Below, piece after piece: positions 1 to 7,822 of a DNA stretch of 64,000 bases. Source of the DNA: Bilifractor sp002394235 (GTDB taxonomy: Bacteria > Bacillota > Clostridia > Lachnospirales > Lachnospiraceae); contig NZ_JBQKGJ010000004.1 of assembly GCF_052118845.1 (NCBI RefSeq), forward strand, positions 62,001 to 126,000, read 5' to 3'. The notes beneath the pieces were generated by a model that saw only the letters and a program-made list of their open reading frames with translations, was not told the DNA's origin and did no database searches. The position numbers and the translations under genes were made by a program. The first letter of the stretch is position 1; every line of letters begins with the position of its first letter.

Positions 1-56
1 GACAAATGCTATGAAAAATATGCAGGCCGAAAACTGATCTGAAAATTTTGTTCATG

Positions 57-94
57 CAAGTGGCTGCCACACTATTTCGTGTGACAGCCACTTG
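57..94. terminator. Stem-loop terminator, probably for the gene left of the window
   Basis: Two 16-base arms pair with one G-T wobble around a 6-base loop (73-78). The plus-strand side is followed by a T-rich stretch, so it fits a terminator for a plus-strand gene ending before position 1. It could also act on both strands. Confidence 0.6.
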
Positions 95-465
95 TTTATC
101 TTTCACTAAAACGATTCCTCCTTGCCATTCACCGAAACGGTTCCTCCTTGCCATATTTGACAATCGGCGCACAGATAACCGCCTTCTTCTGCTTTATCCC
201 TCCCTTTACAAATGGAAAACAAGCCTTATCCCAAAGCCTGTATCGAACGAAATCCCCTTTAAGGCTTCCGTCCTGCTCTCTCCTTTTCCATATGTCTTTT
301 TCAGACGGTCCACCTGTAAAATATTGCTCATAATGTTCACCGCCATCCTTTCATATTATCTATTGTAATGATGGCGCACCTCATATACCACTTACAGTTG
401 ATGTAAGGTTTCTATTTCAAACAGCCTTTCTGAAAGATACCCTCTTCTTGATTTTCCGCACAGTA

Positions 466-510
466 CAAAAAAGCGCCAGCTTCGTGACAACTATGCCACT
501 GACTGACGCT
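466..510 (-). terminator. Rho-independent terminator of the sugar-acid operon
   Basis: Read on the minus strand, 8-base arms (503-510 with 472-479) close a second small stem and are followed directly by a run of six T. It lies just after the stop codon of the KDPG aldolase gene. Confidence 0.75.
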
Positions 511-528
511 CCTTCAGAAAATCCTGTT

Positions 529-1197
529 TTATTCTGTCTTGCCAATTACCTTTGCAGTCTCTCTTAACTTTGAGCGGATTGCCTCGAAATCACCATCATC
601 CAGCTCTTTCTGCGGAACCATCCAGCTTCCACCGACAGCAAAAACCTTTTCATAATCAAGATATTCACGCATATTTACCTGCGTTACACCTCCCGTCGGC
701 ATGAATGCCATGTCCGGATACGGTGCACTCAACGCGCGGATCATCGGCAGGCCTCCTAATACTCCTGCCGGAAAAATTTTAACTGCCCGATAGCCCATTT
801 CAAATGCCTTCTGCAGCTCAGTAGCCGTCGCAATACCCGGGATGTATGGAATTCCTGCCGCCTTACAATACTCCCCTACTTTATTATTGAAGCCTGGAGA
901 TACAACAAACCTGGCGCCTGCTCTTCTCGCCAGTTCCGCCTGATCCACTGTAAGAACGGTCCCCGCGCCAGCCATAAAATCTGGCCTTTTCTTTAACATC
1001 CTTGCGATCATCTCATCAGCTCTGCCTGCACGAAACGTCACTTCCGCAACCGGGAAGCCCTCCTCGGCAAGAACATCCGCCAGTCTTTCCGCTCTTCCCG
1101 GTTCGCTCGATGTAATGACCGGAATCGCCCGAAACCGATGGAATTTTTCTACCATCTCAATTTCTGTCTCTTCAAAATATTGATCACCAGTGTACAT
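529..1197 (-). CDS. eda: KDPG/KHG-type 2-keto-3-deoxy-6-phosphogluconate aldolase
   Basis: Class I aldolase that splits 2-keto-3-deoxy-6-phosphogluconate into pyruvate and glyceraldehyde-3-phosphate, the last step of the Entner-Doudoroff route; cytoplasmic. The 222-residue protein has the family length. The AEVTFR motif carries the general-base Glu52 and AVKIFPA carries the Schiff-base Lys140; the phosphate-binding GG motif (TGGV) follows. I chose the ATG at 1197 because GAGGAGG lies six bases upstream; a longer frame starts at 1212 without such a site. It overlaps the upstream isomerase gene by 14 bases and is last in the operon. Together with the KDG kinase at 2368-3309 it makes a full KDG-to-pyruvate module. 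Confidence 0.93.
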   Translation of the reverse strand: MYTGDQYFEETEIEMVEKFHRFRAIPVITSSEPGRAERLADVLAEEGFPVAEVTFRAGRADEMIARMLKKRPDFMAGAGTVLTVDQAELARRAGARFVVSPGFNNKVGEYCKAAGIPYIPGIATATELQKAFEMGYRAVKIFPAGVLGGLPMIRALSAPYPDMAFMPTGGVTQVNMREYLDYEKVFAVGGSWMVPQKELDDGDFEAIRSKLRETAKVIGKTE

Positions 1198-1726
1198 GCG
1201 TTGCCTCCTCATTCGATGTGTGATCCCTGCGGCTCAGCATAAGGCAAACTGCATCCAACGTAATATGAAGACTCTGGTCAAAAAGAGAACTGAGCAGCTG
1301 AATTGATTTTCTTGCATTTCCGGAATCACCCTTGACCGTTCCCGGAATAATCAAAGTTGTTTCTGCTGCTGCTGCAAGCGGGGAGTCTTTTTTACTCGTG
1401 ACCGCAAGAATAGTACAACCATGGTCCTTTGCCTTTTGGGCATCATTCAAAACGACAGCGCTTGCACCGGAGCCGGAGACACCGATGAAAACGTCTCCTT
1501 CTCCCATTGCCGGTGTTATAGTCTCACCGACAAAAAACACCTCATATCCTATGTGCATCAGCCGCATAGCGAAACCTCTCGCAGAGAATCCAGAGCGGCC
1601 TTCTCCGTCAACGAAAATCCTATGCCCCTTACGGATATTATCCATAAACGCCTGAAGCTCCACTTCTTTTACCTGATCGATGGTTTCTTCGATCTCATCC
1701 ATAATCTGACGCAATGTCTCTGTCAT
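1184..1726 (-). CDS. hxlB: 6-phospho-3-hexuloisomerase (SIS domain)
   Basis: Isomerase of the ribulose monophosphate pathway, interconverting D-arabino-3-hexulose-6-phosphate and fructose-6-phosphate. The 180-residue protein is a single SIS domain of typical PHI length, with DGEGRSGFSARGFAMRL near residues 40-56, a GVSGSGAS sugar-phosphate loop, and ITLDAVCLML at the end. The start at 1726 is an ATG with GGGAGG seven bases upstream; the longer frame would begin with TTG at 1741 inside that site. It sits directly after a hexulose-6-phosphate synthase gene (18 bases), the classic HPS-PHI pairing, which supports the PHI call over other SIS isomerases. Confidence 0.88.
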   Translation of the reverse strand: MTETLRQIMDEIEETIDQVKEVELQAFMDNIRKGHRIFVDGEGRSGFSARGFAMRLMHIGYEVFFVGETITPAMGEGDVFIGVSGSGASAVVLNDAQKAKDHGCTILAVTSKKDSPLAAAAETTLIIPGTVKGDSGNARKSIQLLSSLFDQSLHITLDAVCLMLSRRDHTSNEEATHVHW

Positions 1727-1744
1727 ACCTGTTCCTCCCAAATC

Positions 1745-2371
1745 TCATACTCTAATCAGATCCGCAAACACCGCAGCCGCTGTCCTAGGATCTTCAGCCT
1801 TTGTAACTGCACTTCCGACAACAACAATGTCCACATTGTTTTCCTTCAAAACCGGGACTGATTCTGGTTTTATTCCGCCCGCTGCTGAAATTTCGATTCC
1901 GTCCGGGAACTGCCCGCACATATTCCGCACGAGATCATCCAGCCCCTGGCCATGGCTGTCAGATGGAAGATGGACGCCGAACACCGCATCTGGAAAACAG
2001 CTTTGAAGTTCTAATACACGGTTCTCGTCAACCCCCATCATATCAATAACATATTTTTTCCCAAATATTCTCGCTTGTTTTCTGCAGGCATCAATAGTTG
2101 CATCGCTTGAAAACCCCATAACAGTCGCCAAATCAGCTCCGGCCTCATAGCATTTCCGGAATTCGTATTCTCCTTCATCACAGGTCTTGATATCGGCGAG
2201 AATCACCTGTTCCGGAAGCTCCTTTTTGAAATAGCCAACACTGCCGGACAATCCATAATCCTTAATGAGTGAAGTCCCGACTTCCACAATATCCGCATAC
2301 CGGGTTATGCTTTGAATCATCTCTTCTGCATCATTGATCGTCATCCGATCAATCGCGATCTGAAGTTTCAT
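1745..2371 (-). CDS. hxlA: 3-hexulose-6-phosphate synthase (OMP decarboxylase superfamily)
   Basis: Aldol enzyme joining formaldehyde to ribulose-5-phosphate, or the reverse. The 208-residue barrel has the superfamily residues Asp8, Glu30 and the DIKTCD motif (Asp60, Lys62, Asp65). The close relative 3-keto-L-gulonate-6-phosphate decarboxylase (UlaD/YiaQ) is told apart by Glu112, Arg139 and Thr169; here the matching places are Asp110, Ser137 (in HLPSD) and Ala164 (in AAGG), which are HPS-like. The partner PHI gene follows. It overlaps the kinase gene upstream by 4 bases (ATGA), so the two are translationally coupled. The decarboxylase remains possible because YhcH/YiaL proteins occur in keto-gulonate operons. 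Confidence 0.82.
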   Translation of the reverse strand: MKLQIAIDRMTINDAEEMIQSITRYADIVEVGTSLIKDYGLSGSVGYFKKELPEQVILADIKTCDEGEYEFRKCYEAGADLATVMGFSSDATIDACRKQARIFGKKYVIDMMGVDENRVLELQSCFPDAVFGVHLPSDSHGQGLDDLVRNMCGQFPDGIEISAAGGIKPESVPVLKENNVDIVVVGSAVTKAEDPRTAAAVFADLIRV

Positions 2372-3309
2372 TTCCGATTACCCTCCTGAAATTCTGACAG
2401 CTCATCTCTGGTCGGAAGCCCCTCGTTATCACTCTGTACCGAAACCTGAATGGCCCCGATTGCATTCCCCCGATCTGCTATTTCCTCAAGAGAAAGCCCT
2501 TCAAGACAACCGCTCAGCACACCAACGGCAAATCCGTCACCGGCACCGACCGTGTCTACCACTTCTGCGACATGATATCCCGGGCGGATGAATGCCCTGT
2601 CCCCAGTTGCCACATAAGCGCCCCTCGGTCCGTCCTTCACGATTACGGTTTTGGCCCCATTTTTTAAATAAAAATCCGCAATTGCAGAAGGATCGCTGCT
2701 GCCCATCAGCATTTTACCCTCTCCTGTACCAGGAAGAACAAGATCTGCCCGGAAGGCAAGATCGTTGACCACCTGTATCATGGTCTCTTCATTTTCCCAC
2801 AGAGAAGGCCGTAAATTCGGATCGAAGCTAATCTTCATTCCATTTTCACGCGCCCGCTCGATCAGCCGGTATGTAGCCTTTCTACAATCTGCCGAAAGTG
2901 CCGGCGGGATCCCTGTGACGTGCAGCACTTTTGCATCCTCCAGATTTACTTTTTCAATGTCCTCGGTTGTAATGTGAGATGCTGCACTGTTTTTACGGAA
3001 ATACACCACTTTGGGATCTCCCTTTGACACCTTGCTTTTCATCTGGAACCCGGTCCAGTGCTCCGAATCATACGAAATATCTGGATTGATCCCTTCTTTT
3101 CTCAGTTTTTTCTCAATATAACGTCCGAACGGATCCTTTCCGAGCTTCGTAACATAAGAAACACTGTGCCCCAGACGTTTCAGGCCGATCGCCACATTAA
3201 CCTCCGCCCCGGCAAGCAGCTTTACAAAATTTTCAACGTCTGCAAGATCGCCCTCACTCTGCGCTACAAACATTGCCATCGGTTCTCCAAATAAAATAAC
3301 TTCCGCCAT
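2368..3309 (-). CDS. kdgK: PfkB-family 2-keto-3-deoxygluconate kinase
   Basis: Ribokinase-fold sugar kinase that most likely phosphorylates 2-keto-3-deoxygluconate to KDPG, feeding the aldolase at the operon end. The 313-residue protein has the PfkB anion-hole/catalytic signature DTVGAGDGFAVG (Asp258 catalytic), the FDPNLRPSLW motif common to KDG kinases (residues 162-171), and an N-terminal lid region with AGAEVNVAIGLKRLG. The ATG at 3309 is preceded by TTGGAGG five bases away, better than the ATG at 3357. Substrate assignment rests on the FDPNLR motif and on the KDPG aldolase in the same operon; fructokinase-like substrates cannot be excluded. Confidence 0.85.
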   Translation of the reverse strand: MAEVILFGEPMAMFVAQSEGDLADVENFVKLLAGAEVNVAIGLKRLGHSVSYVTKLGKDPFGRYIEKKLRKEGINPDISYDSEHWTGFQMKSKVSKGDPKVVYFRKNSAASHITTEDIEKVNLEDAKVLHVTGIPPALSADCRKATYRLIERARENGMKISFDPNLRPSLWENEETMIQVVNDLAFRADLVLPGTGEGKMLMGSSDPSAIADFYLKNGAKTVIVKDGPRGAYVATGDRAFIRPGYHVAEVVDTVGAGDGFAVGVLSGCLEGLSLEEIADRGNAIGAIQVSVQSDNEGLPTRDELSEFQEGNRK

Positions 3310-3408
3310 AATTTCCTCCAATGCAAGATTGCGGAACTGACGGAAGTCTGAAAACATCTATATAGGCAATTGGCGTTACCGGGCTGTATCAGCTTGTACA
3401 GCAGCGCC

Positions 3409-4389
3409 TCAGGAGGTCTCTCTTACGACGAGCTCCGGGATTACCATAATAGAAGCTTTTTCTTCATTTCCCGTCAGCAGATCAATTAACAGTTTTACTG
3501 TCAGTTCAGAGAGTACTTTTCCTTTATTGTCAACACTTGTAAGCATCGGATTGCATACCGTAGCATATTCGGAATTATTGCAACCCGTCACAGCGATTTG
3601 TTCCGGCACCTTTATACCGTGGTTAACCAGTTCATGAACCGCGCCGACGGCAGTAAGGTCTTCGCCAAAGACAATTCCGTCATAACCCTTTGCGGCGATT
3701 TCTGCCGCAGCATGCTGGCCTCCCTCCATACCATACTTCGTATGAAAGACATCTTTTTCTGGATGCGCCACACCAAGAATCTTCATCTCGTCCAGAAAGC
3801 CCTTCAGCTTTCGGTCTGCGGATTCGGTATCAAGATCTCGAACAAATGCAATCTTCCGCTTCCCTCGGTTATGAAGATGCTCCGCAGCCAAAGCCATCCC
3901 TCTTCCCTCGTCAACAAGAACCGAATAGAATCCCGGCCTATCGAGATACCCATTCGCCATGACGATTGGAATATTCTGGATGTTCTTCGGAATATCGTCT
4001 ATGGTCAGCCTTTCATAAATCGATCCAGTAAGCACAATACCATCTACATGCCGTTCAGCAAGCTGTGTAAGGTACTTCTTCCATCCTTCCGGTCGCTCCC
4101 CTGTGTTGCAGAGCAGAACCATATATCCCAGTTTTGACATCATTTCCTCCATGACGTAGGAAGTCATGGCATAATGTGGTACTCGGACATCAACCGTCAG
4201 AATGGCAACCGTTTTCATGGAACCGGCCACGAGCCCTCTTGCTATGGCGTTCGGCTGATAATCATTCCTGTCTAAAACATCCTGAATTTTCTTTTGTGTT
4301 TTTTCGCTTACATTTCCTTTGTTGTTTAGGACTCTCGAAACTGTTGCAATTGAAACGCCGGCTTGCTGCGCAATATCATAAATGTTCAT
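3409..4389 (-). CDS. LacI-family transcriptional repressor
   Basis: 326 residues: an N-terminal LacI helix-turn-helix (IYDIAQQAGVSIATVSRVLN, residues 3-22), the hinge helix around NAIARGL, then a periplasmic-binding-protein-like effector domain from about residue 58. It lies 100 bases after the YhcH gene and 99 before the KDG kinase gene, inside the same-strand catabolic run. The two LacI-type operators at 9303-9316 and 9456-9469 are its likely targets, so it probably represses both divergent transcripts until a sugar-acid or sugar-phosphate effector binds. A GAAACAG/CTGTTTC inverted repeat at 4412-4429 just upstream may serve autoregulation. CcpA identity is unlikely given its place. Confidence 0.9.
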   Translation of the reverse strand: MNIYDIAQQAGVSIATVSRVLNNKGNVSEKTQKKIQDVLDRNDYQPNAIARGLVAGSMKTVAILTVDVRVPHYAMTSYVMEEMMSKLGYMVLLCNTGERPEGWKKYLTQLAERHVDGIVLTGSIYERLTIDDIPKNIQNIPIVMANGYLDRPGFYSVLVDEGRGMALAAEHLHNRGKRKIAFVRDLDTESADRKLKGFLDEMKILGVAHPEKDVFHTKYGMEGGQHAAAEIAAKGYDGIVFGEDLTAVGAVHELVNHGIKVPEQIAVTGCNNSEYATVCNPMLTSVDNKGKVLSELTVKLLIDLLTGNEEKASIMVIPELVVRETS

Positions 4390-4411
4390 GTGTATGGATC
4401 CTCATTTTCCG

Positions 4412-4429
4412 GAAACAGTTTGCTGTTTC
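4412..4429. promoter_or_regulatory. Inverted repeat upstream of the LacI-type gene
   Basis: Seven-base arms GAAACAG and CTGTTTC around TTTG, 23 bases before the repressor start codon. It could be an operator or a small RNA stem; the sequence does not decide. Confidence 0.35.
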
Positions 4430-4472
4430 ATCGATCCCCATGATACATAATCCTGAAAATTTTTTCAAGAAA

Positions 4473-4485
4473 TCCGGCGTCCGGA
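4473..4485 (-). terminator. Weak stem-loop after the YhcH gene
   Basis: TCCGG-ACG-CCGGA on the minus strand followed by TTTCTTG and then AAAAAATTTT. The stem is short and the T tract broken, so read-through into the repressor gene is likely. Confidence 0.35.
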
Positions 4486-4489
4486 ATTC

Positions 4490-4948
4490 TCAGTCAACAG
4501 CTACTTTTACCACAATTTTCTTCACCTTCTGCCTCATGCTGCAGATACTTCTCGGCATATGCCCATCGTCCGGTGATACGACAGCAAAATCACCTGTCCG
4601 AAGCAAAATCCTGCCATAATCCTTCGGCATATGATAAAACTGCAGATCATTCTTATCATCATAGGATGTATCTTCCTCCAGGTATTTCAGAGGGTAAAAT
4701 CCCATGTACTCCTCACCATCCGCCATAAACTGAATATCAAAGTATTTTCTGTGTGCTTCAAACCGGCACTCCTCTGCAGGCTTTGTTTCATAGACCTGAA
4801 CCTGTGCAAACACATAGTCCCCGTCAATTGGAATCACCCCTTCCAACAGCCTGCTGAAATCCGTATTTTTCAGAAAATCAAAAGCTTTCTGAAAGCGCTC
4901 TGACAGGTAATCATATTTCTCAGCAATATCAATCGTCGTTGTCAGCAT
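4490..4948 (-). CDS. YhcH/YjgK/YiaL family protein
   Basis: 152-residue single-domain cupin-like protein of the YhcH/YiaL/EbgC family. Seen: AHRKYFDIQFMADGEE, GFYPLKYLEEDTSYD, and the DFAVVSPDDGHMPR segment, which carries family-typical metal-ligand positions. Members occur in sialate, 2,3-diketogulonate and beta-galactoside operons and have been proposed as sugar mutarotases/isomerases. Start chosen at 4948 because AAGGAG precedes it by seven bases; a longer frame to 5104 overlaps the upstream gene in another frame. It overlaps the HExxH gene by 20 bases, so translation is probably coupled. Confidence 0.85.
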   Translation of the reverse strand: MLTTTIDIAEKYDYLSERFQKAFDFLKNTDFSRLLEGVIPIDGDYVFAQVQVYETKPAEECRFEAHRKYFDIQFMADGEEYMGFYPLKYLEEDTSYDDKNDLQFYHMPKDYGRILLRTGDFAVVSPDDGHMPRSICSMRQKVKKIVVKVAVD

Positions 4949-5675
4949 TTTTTCTCTCCTTGATCCCGGCCGCTTCCAACATTTCCTCATATAAAGCCGA
5001 TGCAGCCTTTTTGTTATAACCATAAATAAGAAGCACATCCAGAACATACGGGCTATATGGCAGATCGAGTAATTCTTTTGCAAAGGCCATCGCAGCCATC
5101 TCACTCAATGCAACAATCCGTGACCGGTTTGAAAACGGTCTTTTCAACAATTCAATTGTCTCGGTCATCGTATAAATAGATTCTCTTTTCTGATATTCCA
5201 TAGCGTGAAAGAATTCATGGGCGAGAAGAATCTTCTCCAGATCTTTTCCCTTCAAAAGCCCTTCCAGATGCTCATTCTGGATAAGTGCCGCAGCCTTTTT
5301 TGTGCAGTCTCTGAAAACTGTAATCTTATCCGGTTCGGTAAATTGAGCAAATATCACATGTCCTCCGCCATTCGGCATGTCCGGAAATTCCATATTGAAG
5401 CCATGTTTTTTTATCAGAGCCAGAATTCCATACTGCTCTAATTCCGCTTTCAGCACCCCCGCCTCTTTCCGTCCACAGGTATTCGCTTCTGCAATATAAT
5501 GTTTTCGCGCTTCCGCGTCAAATTTTCTCTCAAGCGGCTCATGGTAAAAGGCATATTCTCCCCACTGCTCATCCGTCAGTTGCACAAGCACGCTGATCAT
5601 TTCGCGGATCGGATAAACCGTCTGTTCTTGTTCTTTATTTCGATACGTATGAATGAAACTGATTATTTTTTTCAT
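4929..5675 (-). CDS. Uncharacterised protein with a zincin HExxH motif
   Basis: 248 residues, no signal peptide or membrane segment. I do not recognise the family. It has HEFFH at residues 153-157 within ILLAHEFFHAMEY and, 35 residues on, ALSEMAAMAFAKE with Glu192 where gluzincins keep their third zinc ligand. This suggests a cytosolic metallopeptidase-like fold, or a zinc protein derived from one. It starts three bases after the hydantoinase-like gene stop (TAA-TCC-ATG) with no good ribosome binding site, so it probably depends on translational coupling. Its place between the ATPase and the YhcH gene implies a role in the same pathway, perhaps hydrolysing an amide or peptide bond. Confidence 0.75.
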   Translation of the reverse strand: MKKIISFIHTYRNKEQEQTVYPIREMISVLVQLTDEQWGEYAFYHEPLERKFDAEARKHYIAEANTCGRKEAGVLKAELEQYGILALIKKHGFNMEFPDMPNGGGHVIFAQFTEPDKITVFRDCTKKAAALIQNEHLEGLLKGKDLEKILLAHEFFHAMEYQKRESIYTMTETIELLKRPFSNRSRIVALSEMAAMAFAKELLDLPYSPYVLDVLLIYGYNKKAASALYEEMLEAAGIKERKNADNDD

Positions 5676-5678
5676 GGA

Positions 5679-7805
5679 TTATATCTGCGCTTTTGCACCG
5701 ACCACGATGATGTCATCATCACCTTCAAAAGATTGCATTTCAACTTCCATCAACATCAGGACCTGATCGAGATCTGTACCTGTAAAATCCATCACACGGC
5801 CACCTGCACAAATGTAAAAATCTGGTCTCAAAATAGCATCTGCTGTGTAAACTGCAAGGCTTTCCCAAAAAGCAGACACAACATTCCGATAGCCTGATGC
5901 CTTACAAATCTGTGCATCACCGTCTGCGCGCTGTACACGGATAAATCCTTTCTTATCAATAATCCGTATCAGAACATGTCCTTTCTCATCCCTATGCTGG
6001 AATACCCAGAAATTTCGAATCTGTGCAGCCATCATGACATCCTCTTTGCTGCATCTCATATCCTTCGCTGCAATCCCCACAGCTTCTTCTTCTGTGCACG
6101 CAGCCATAAGATCCTGTGTCTTGACCTCTGTAGACCCAGTCGCAATAGCGGTCAACTTAGACGTCTGAGAATCAATTTCAATGTGCACCTCGACCGTCTC
6201 CGGCGCTGCACCGCTCTCAACGGCTTTTTCAATCGCTTCTCTCTTAATTACACGGATATCACCTGCCGTCGGGTTCGGAACTACTCTCTCCACGACATCT
6301 CTTACCATCGCCAGTGCTACACCGATCGAGGAAATAACCTCCGCATTCTCCGGCACACTATAATGGATATCCATTTTTTTGGAAATAAACCCGATCAGAG
6401 ACGTCGCTCCTCCGCCGACACCGACTAGAGAAATCTGATCATGTTCAAGCTTGTATTTAGCCGCGAGTTCCAAAATGATCGGACTGATTTTCTCATATGC
6501 TCTTGTCAGAATCTGCTCTGCGACATCCTCAACCGTCGTACCAAGGTAATCGGCAACCGGCTGCATCGCTTTCCGGCAAGAAGCGACATTTCCGTAGGAA
6601 TAATCCTTCTCTGTGACAAGTCCGAGCACATTGGCAGCACAAGTATTGGTAATTGTAATCCGCTTTCCGTTCTTTAGGCGGATTGCTACATAATCTGACG
6701 GATCGCTTTCCTTCGGAGAAAAGAGTTCAAGTTTGGGATCTATAATCTCTTCTTCCGGCGTAAATGCGGAATAATCAAGCCCTGCGATATGTGCGGACCT
6801 TGGTCCGACATCTTCAACACGATTTTTACTCAGACGGATCATCGATCCTCCTGCCACACCAAGGACACGAACATCCAGAGATGATATATATGTGCGATGT
6901 CCGCCGACAATGGAATAGTCGATCGCGGGCCGTCCATCCTTGATGACACCGATATTTGTCGTTGTACCGCCGACCTCAAAATACACCCCATTAGAAGCTC
7001 GAAGATACATCAAGGATCCCATGACAGAAGCTGCCGGACCAGAGAGCATAGTCAACACCGGTCTTTTCTTCATCTCATTGATCTCCATGACACCGCCGTC
7101 GCCCCGCATAATCATAAGCGGAACCTTAACGCCAGCCTCACGCACACTGTTCTCCGTGTCGTTTGCTGTATTGAGCATTTTGGGCAGGATACTAGCATTA
7201 ATAGCAGCTGTTCTCGTACGCCGTGTCAACCCGTAAAGTTTCGTGATATCCGAAGCGACGGTTGTCTCCATACCCATCTCACCTTTCGTGATCTCCTCTA
7301 TGTTCTGTTCTGCAACCGAGTCATCTACTCCAAACGCACAGCTTGCGACGAATACCTTTGCTCCTTTTTCTTTCAGGTGTTTTGCCGCTGTTCGGACATT
7401 TTCCGGTGTAAATTTTTTATTTGGAATATATTCACTACAAATCTCAATCTTTTTTCCGGAACCAAGGTCGATATCTTTCAGATAGGTCTGTGCCCTGGCC
7501 ATTAGTCCTTCAACCCCTCCCAGAGAAGTGCTTATAATGCCAACCTTTGTTACGTCACCTTCAATAAGCGCATTCGTTGCCTGTGTCGTACTATGAGCAA
7601 CAAACACAACATCCTCGGGTTTAATGTTGTTTTCTTTCATGCATTTTTTAAACGCCAAAACAACGCCGGAGGAAACACCTTTTTTATCGTCGTGGGTTGT
7701 TTTTACTGTTGCTTTTCCGATAATCTCCTGTGTATCATTATCAATTGCGACTGCCTTTGTATGGGTTCCGCCAACATCAATACCCATTCTTACTTTTCTG
7801 CTCAT
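5679..7805 (-). CDS. Hydantoinase/oxoprolinase family ATPase (HyuA-like)
   Basis: 708 residues. The N-terminal MGIDVGGTHTKAVAID is the actin/ASKHA phosphate-1 loop of the Hydant_A_N domain; AHSTTQATNALIEGD follows near residue 90; the Hydantoinase_A domain holds MRGDGGVMEINEM and LSGPAASVMGSLMYLRA, and FEVGGTTTNIGVIKDG is a second phosphate loop. A C-terminal third resembles the reactivase-like part of the family. Family members hydrolyse cyclic amides (N-methylhydantoin, 5-oxoproline) with ATP, or form the ATPase part of acetone/acetophenone carboxylases, usually with a HyuB partner. No HyuB gene is present here, which is unusual. Start at 7805 follows GGGAGG; 17 bases separate it from the permease gene. 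Confidence 0.86.
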   Translation of the reverse strand: MSRKVRMGIDVGGTHTKAVAIDNDTQEIIGKATVKTTHDDKKGVSSGVVLAFKKCMKENNIKPEDVVFVAHSTTQATNALIEGDVTKVGIISTSLGGVEGLMARAQTYLKDIDLGSGKKIEICSEYIPNKKFTPENVRTAAKHLKEKGAKVFVASCAFGVDDSVAEQNIEEITKGEMGMETTVASDITKLYGLTRRTRTAAINASILPKMLNTANDTENSVREAGVKVPLMIMRGDGGVMEINEMKKRPVLTMLSGPAASVMGSLMYLRASNGVYFEVGGTTTNIGVIKDGRPAIDYSIVGGHRTYISSLDVRVLGVAGGSMIRLSKNRVEDVGPRSAHIAGLDYSAFTPEEEIIDPKLELFSPKESDPSDYVAIRLKNGKRITITNTCAANVLGLVTEKDYSYGNVASCRKAMQPVADYLGTTVEDVAEQILTRAYEKISPIILELAAKYKLEHDQISLVGVGGGATSLIGFISKKMDIHYSVPENAEVISSIGVALAMVRDVVERVVPNPTAGDIRVIKREAIEKAVESGAAPETVEVHIEIDSQTSKLTAIATGSTEVKTQDLMAACTEEEAVGIAAKDMRCSKEDVMMAAQIRNFWVFQHRDEKGHVLIRIIDKKGFIRVQRADGDAQICKASGYRNVVSAFWESLAVYTADAILRPDFYICAGGRVMDFTGTDLDQVLMLMEVEMQSFEGDDDIIVVGAKAQI

Positions 7806-7822
7806 CCTAATCCTCCCGCTTG

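Larger units (their letters stand above)
1..528. other. Intergenic region, no gene
   Basis: No supported gene. It holds a strong stem-loop at 57-94, a 26-bp tandem duplication at 102-153 (two units differing at a few positions) and the terminator of the minus-strand operon at 466-510. The open frames over 48-368 run through the stem-loop and the duplication and have no ribosome binding site, so I do not call them. Confidence 0.6.

Noticed and set aside
48..368. 106-codon plus-strand frame
   Set aside because: Runs through a terminator hairpin and a tandem duplication, has no ribosome binding site and no recognisable family.
1745..2371. 3-keto-L-gulonate-6-phosphate decarboxylase (UlaD/YiaQ)
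   Set aside because: Not fully excluded, but the diagnostic residues and the PHI partner favour HPS.
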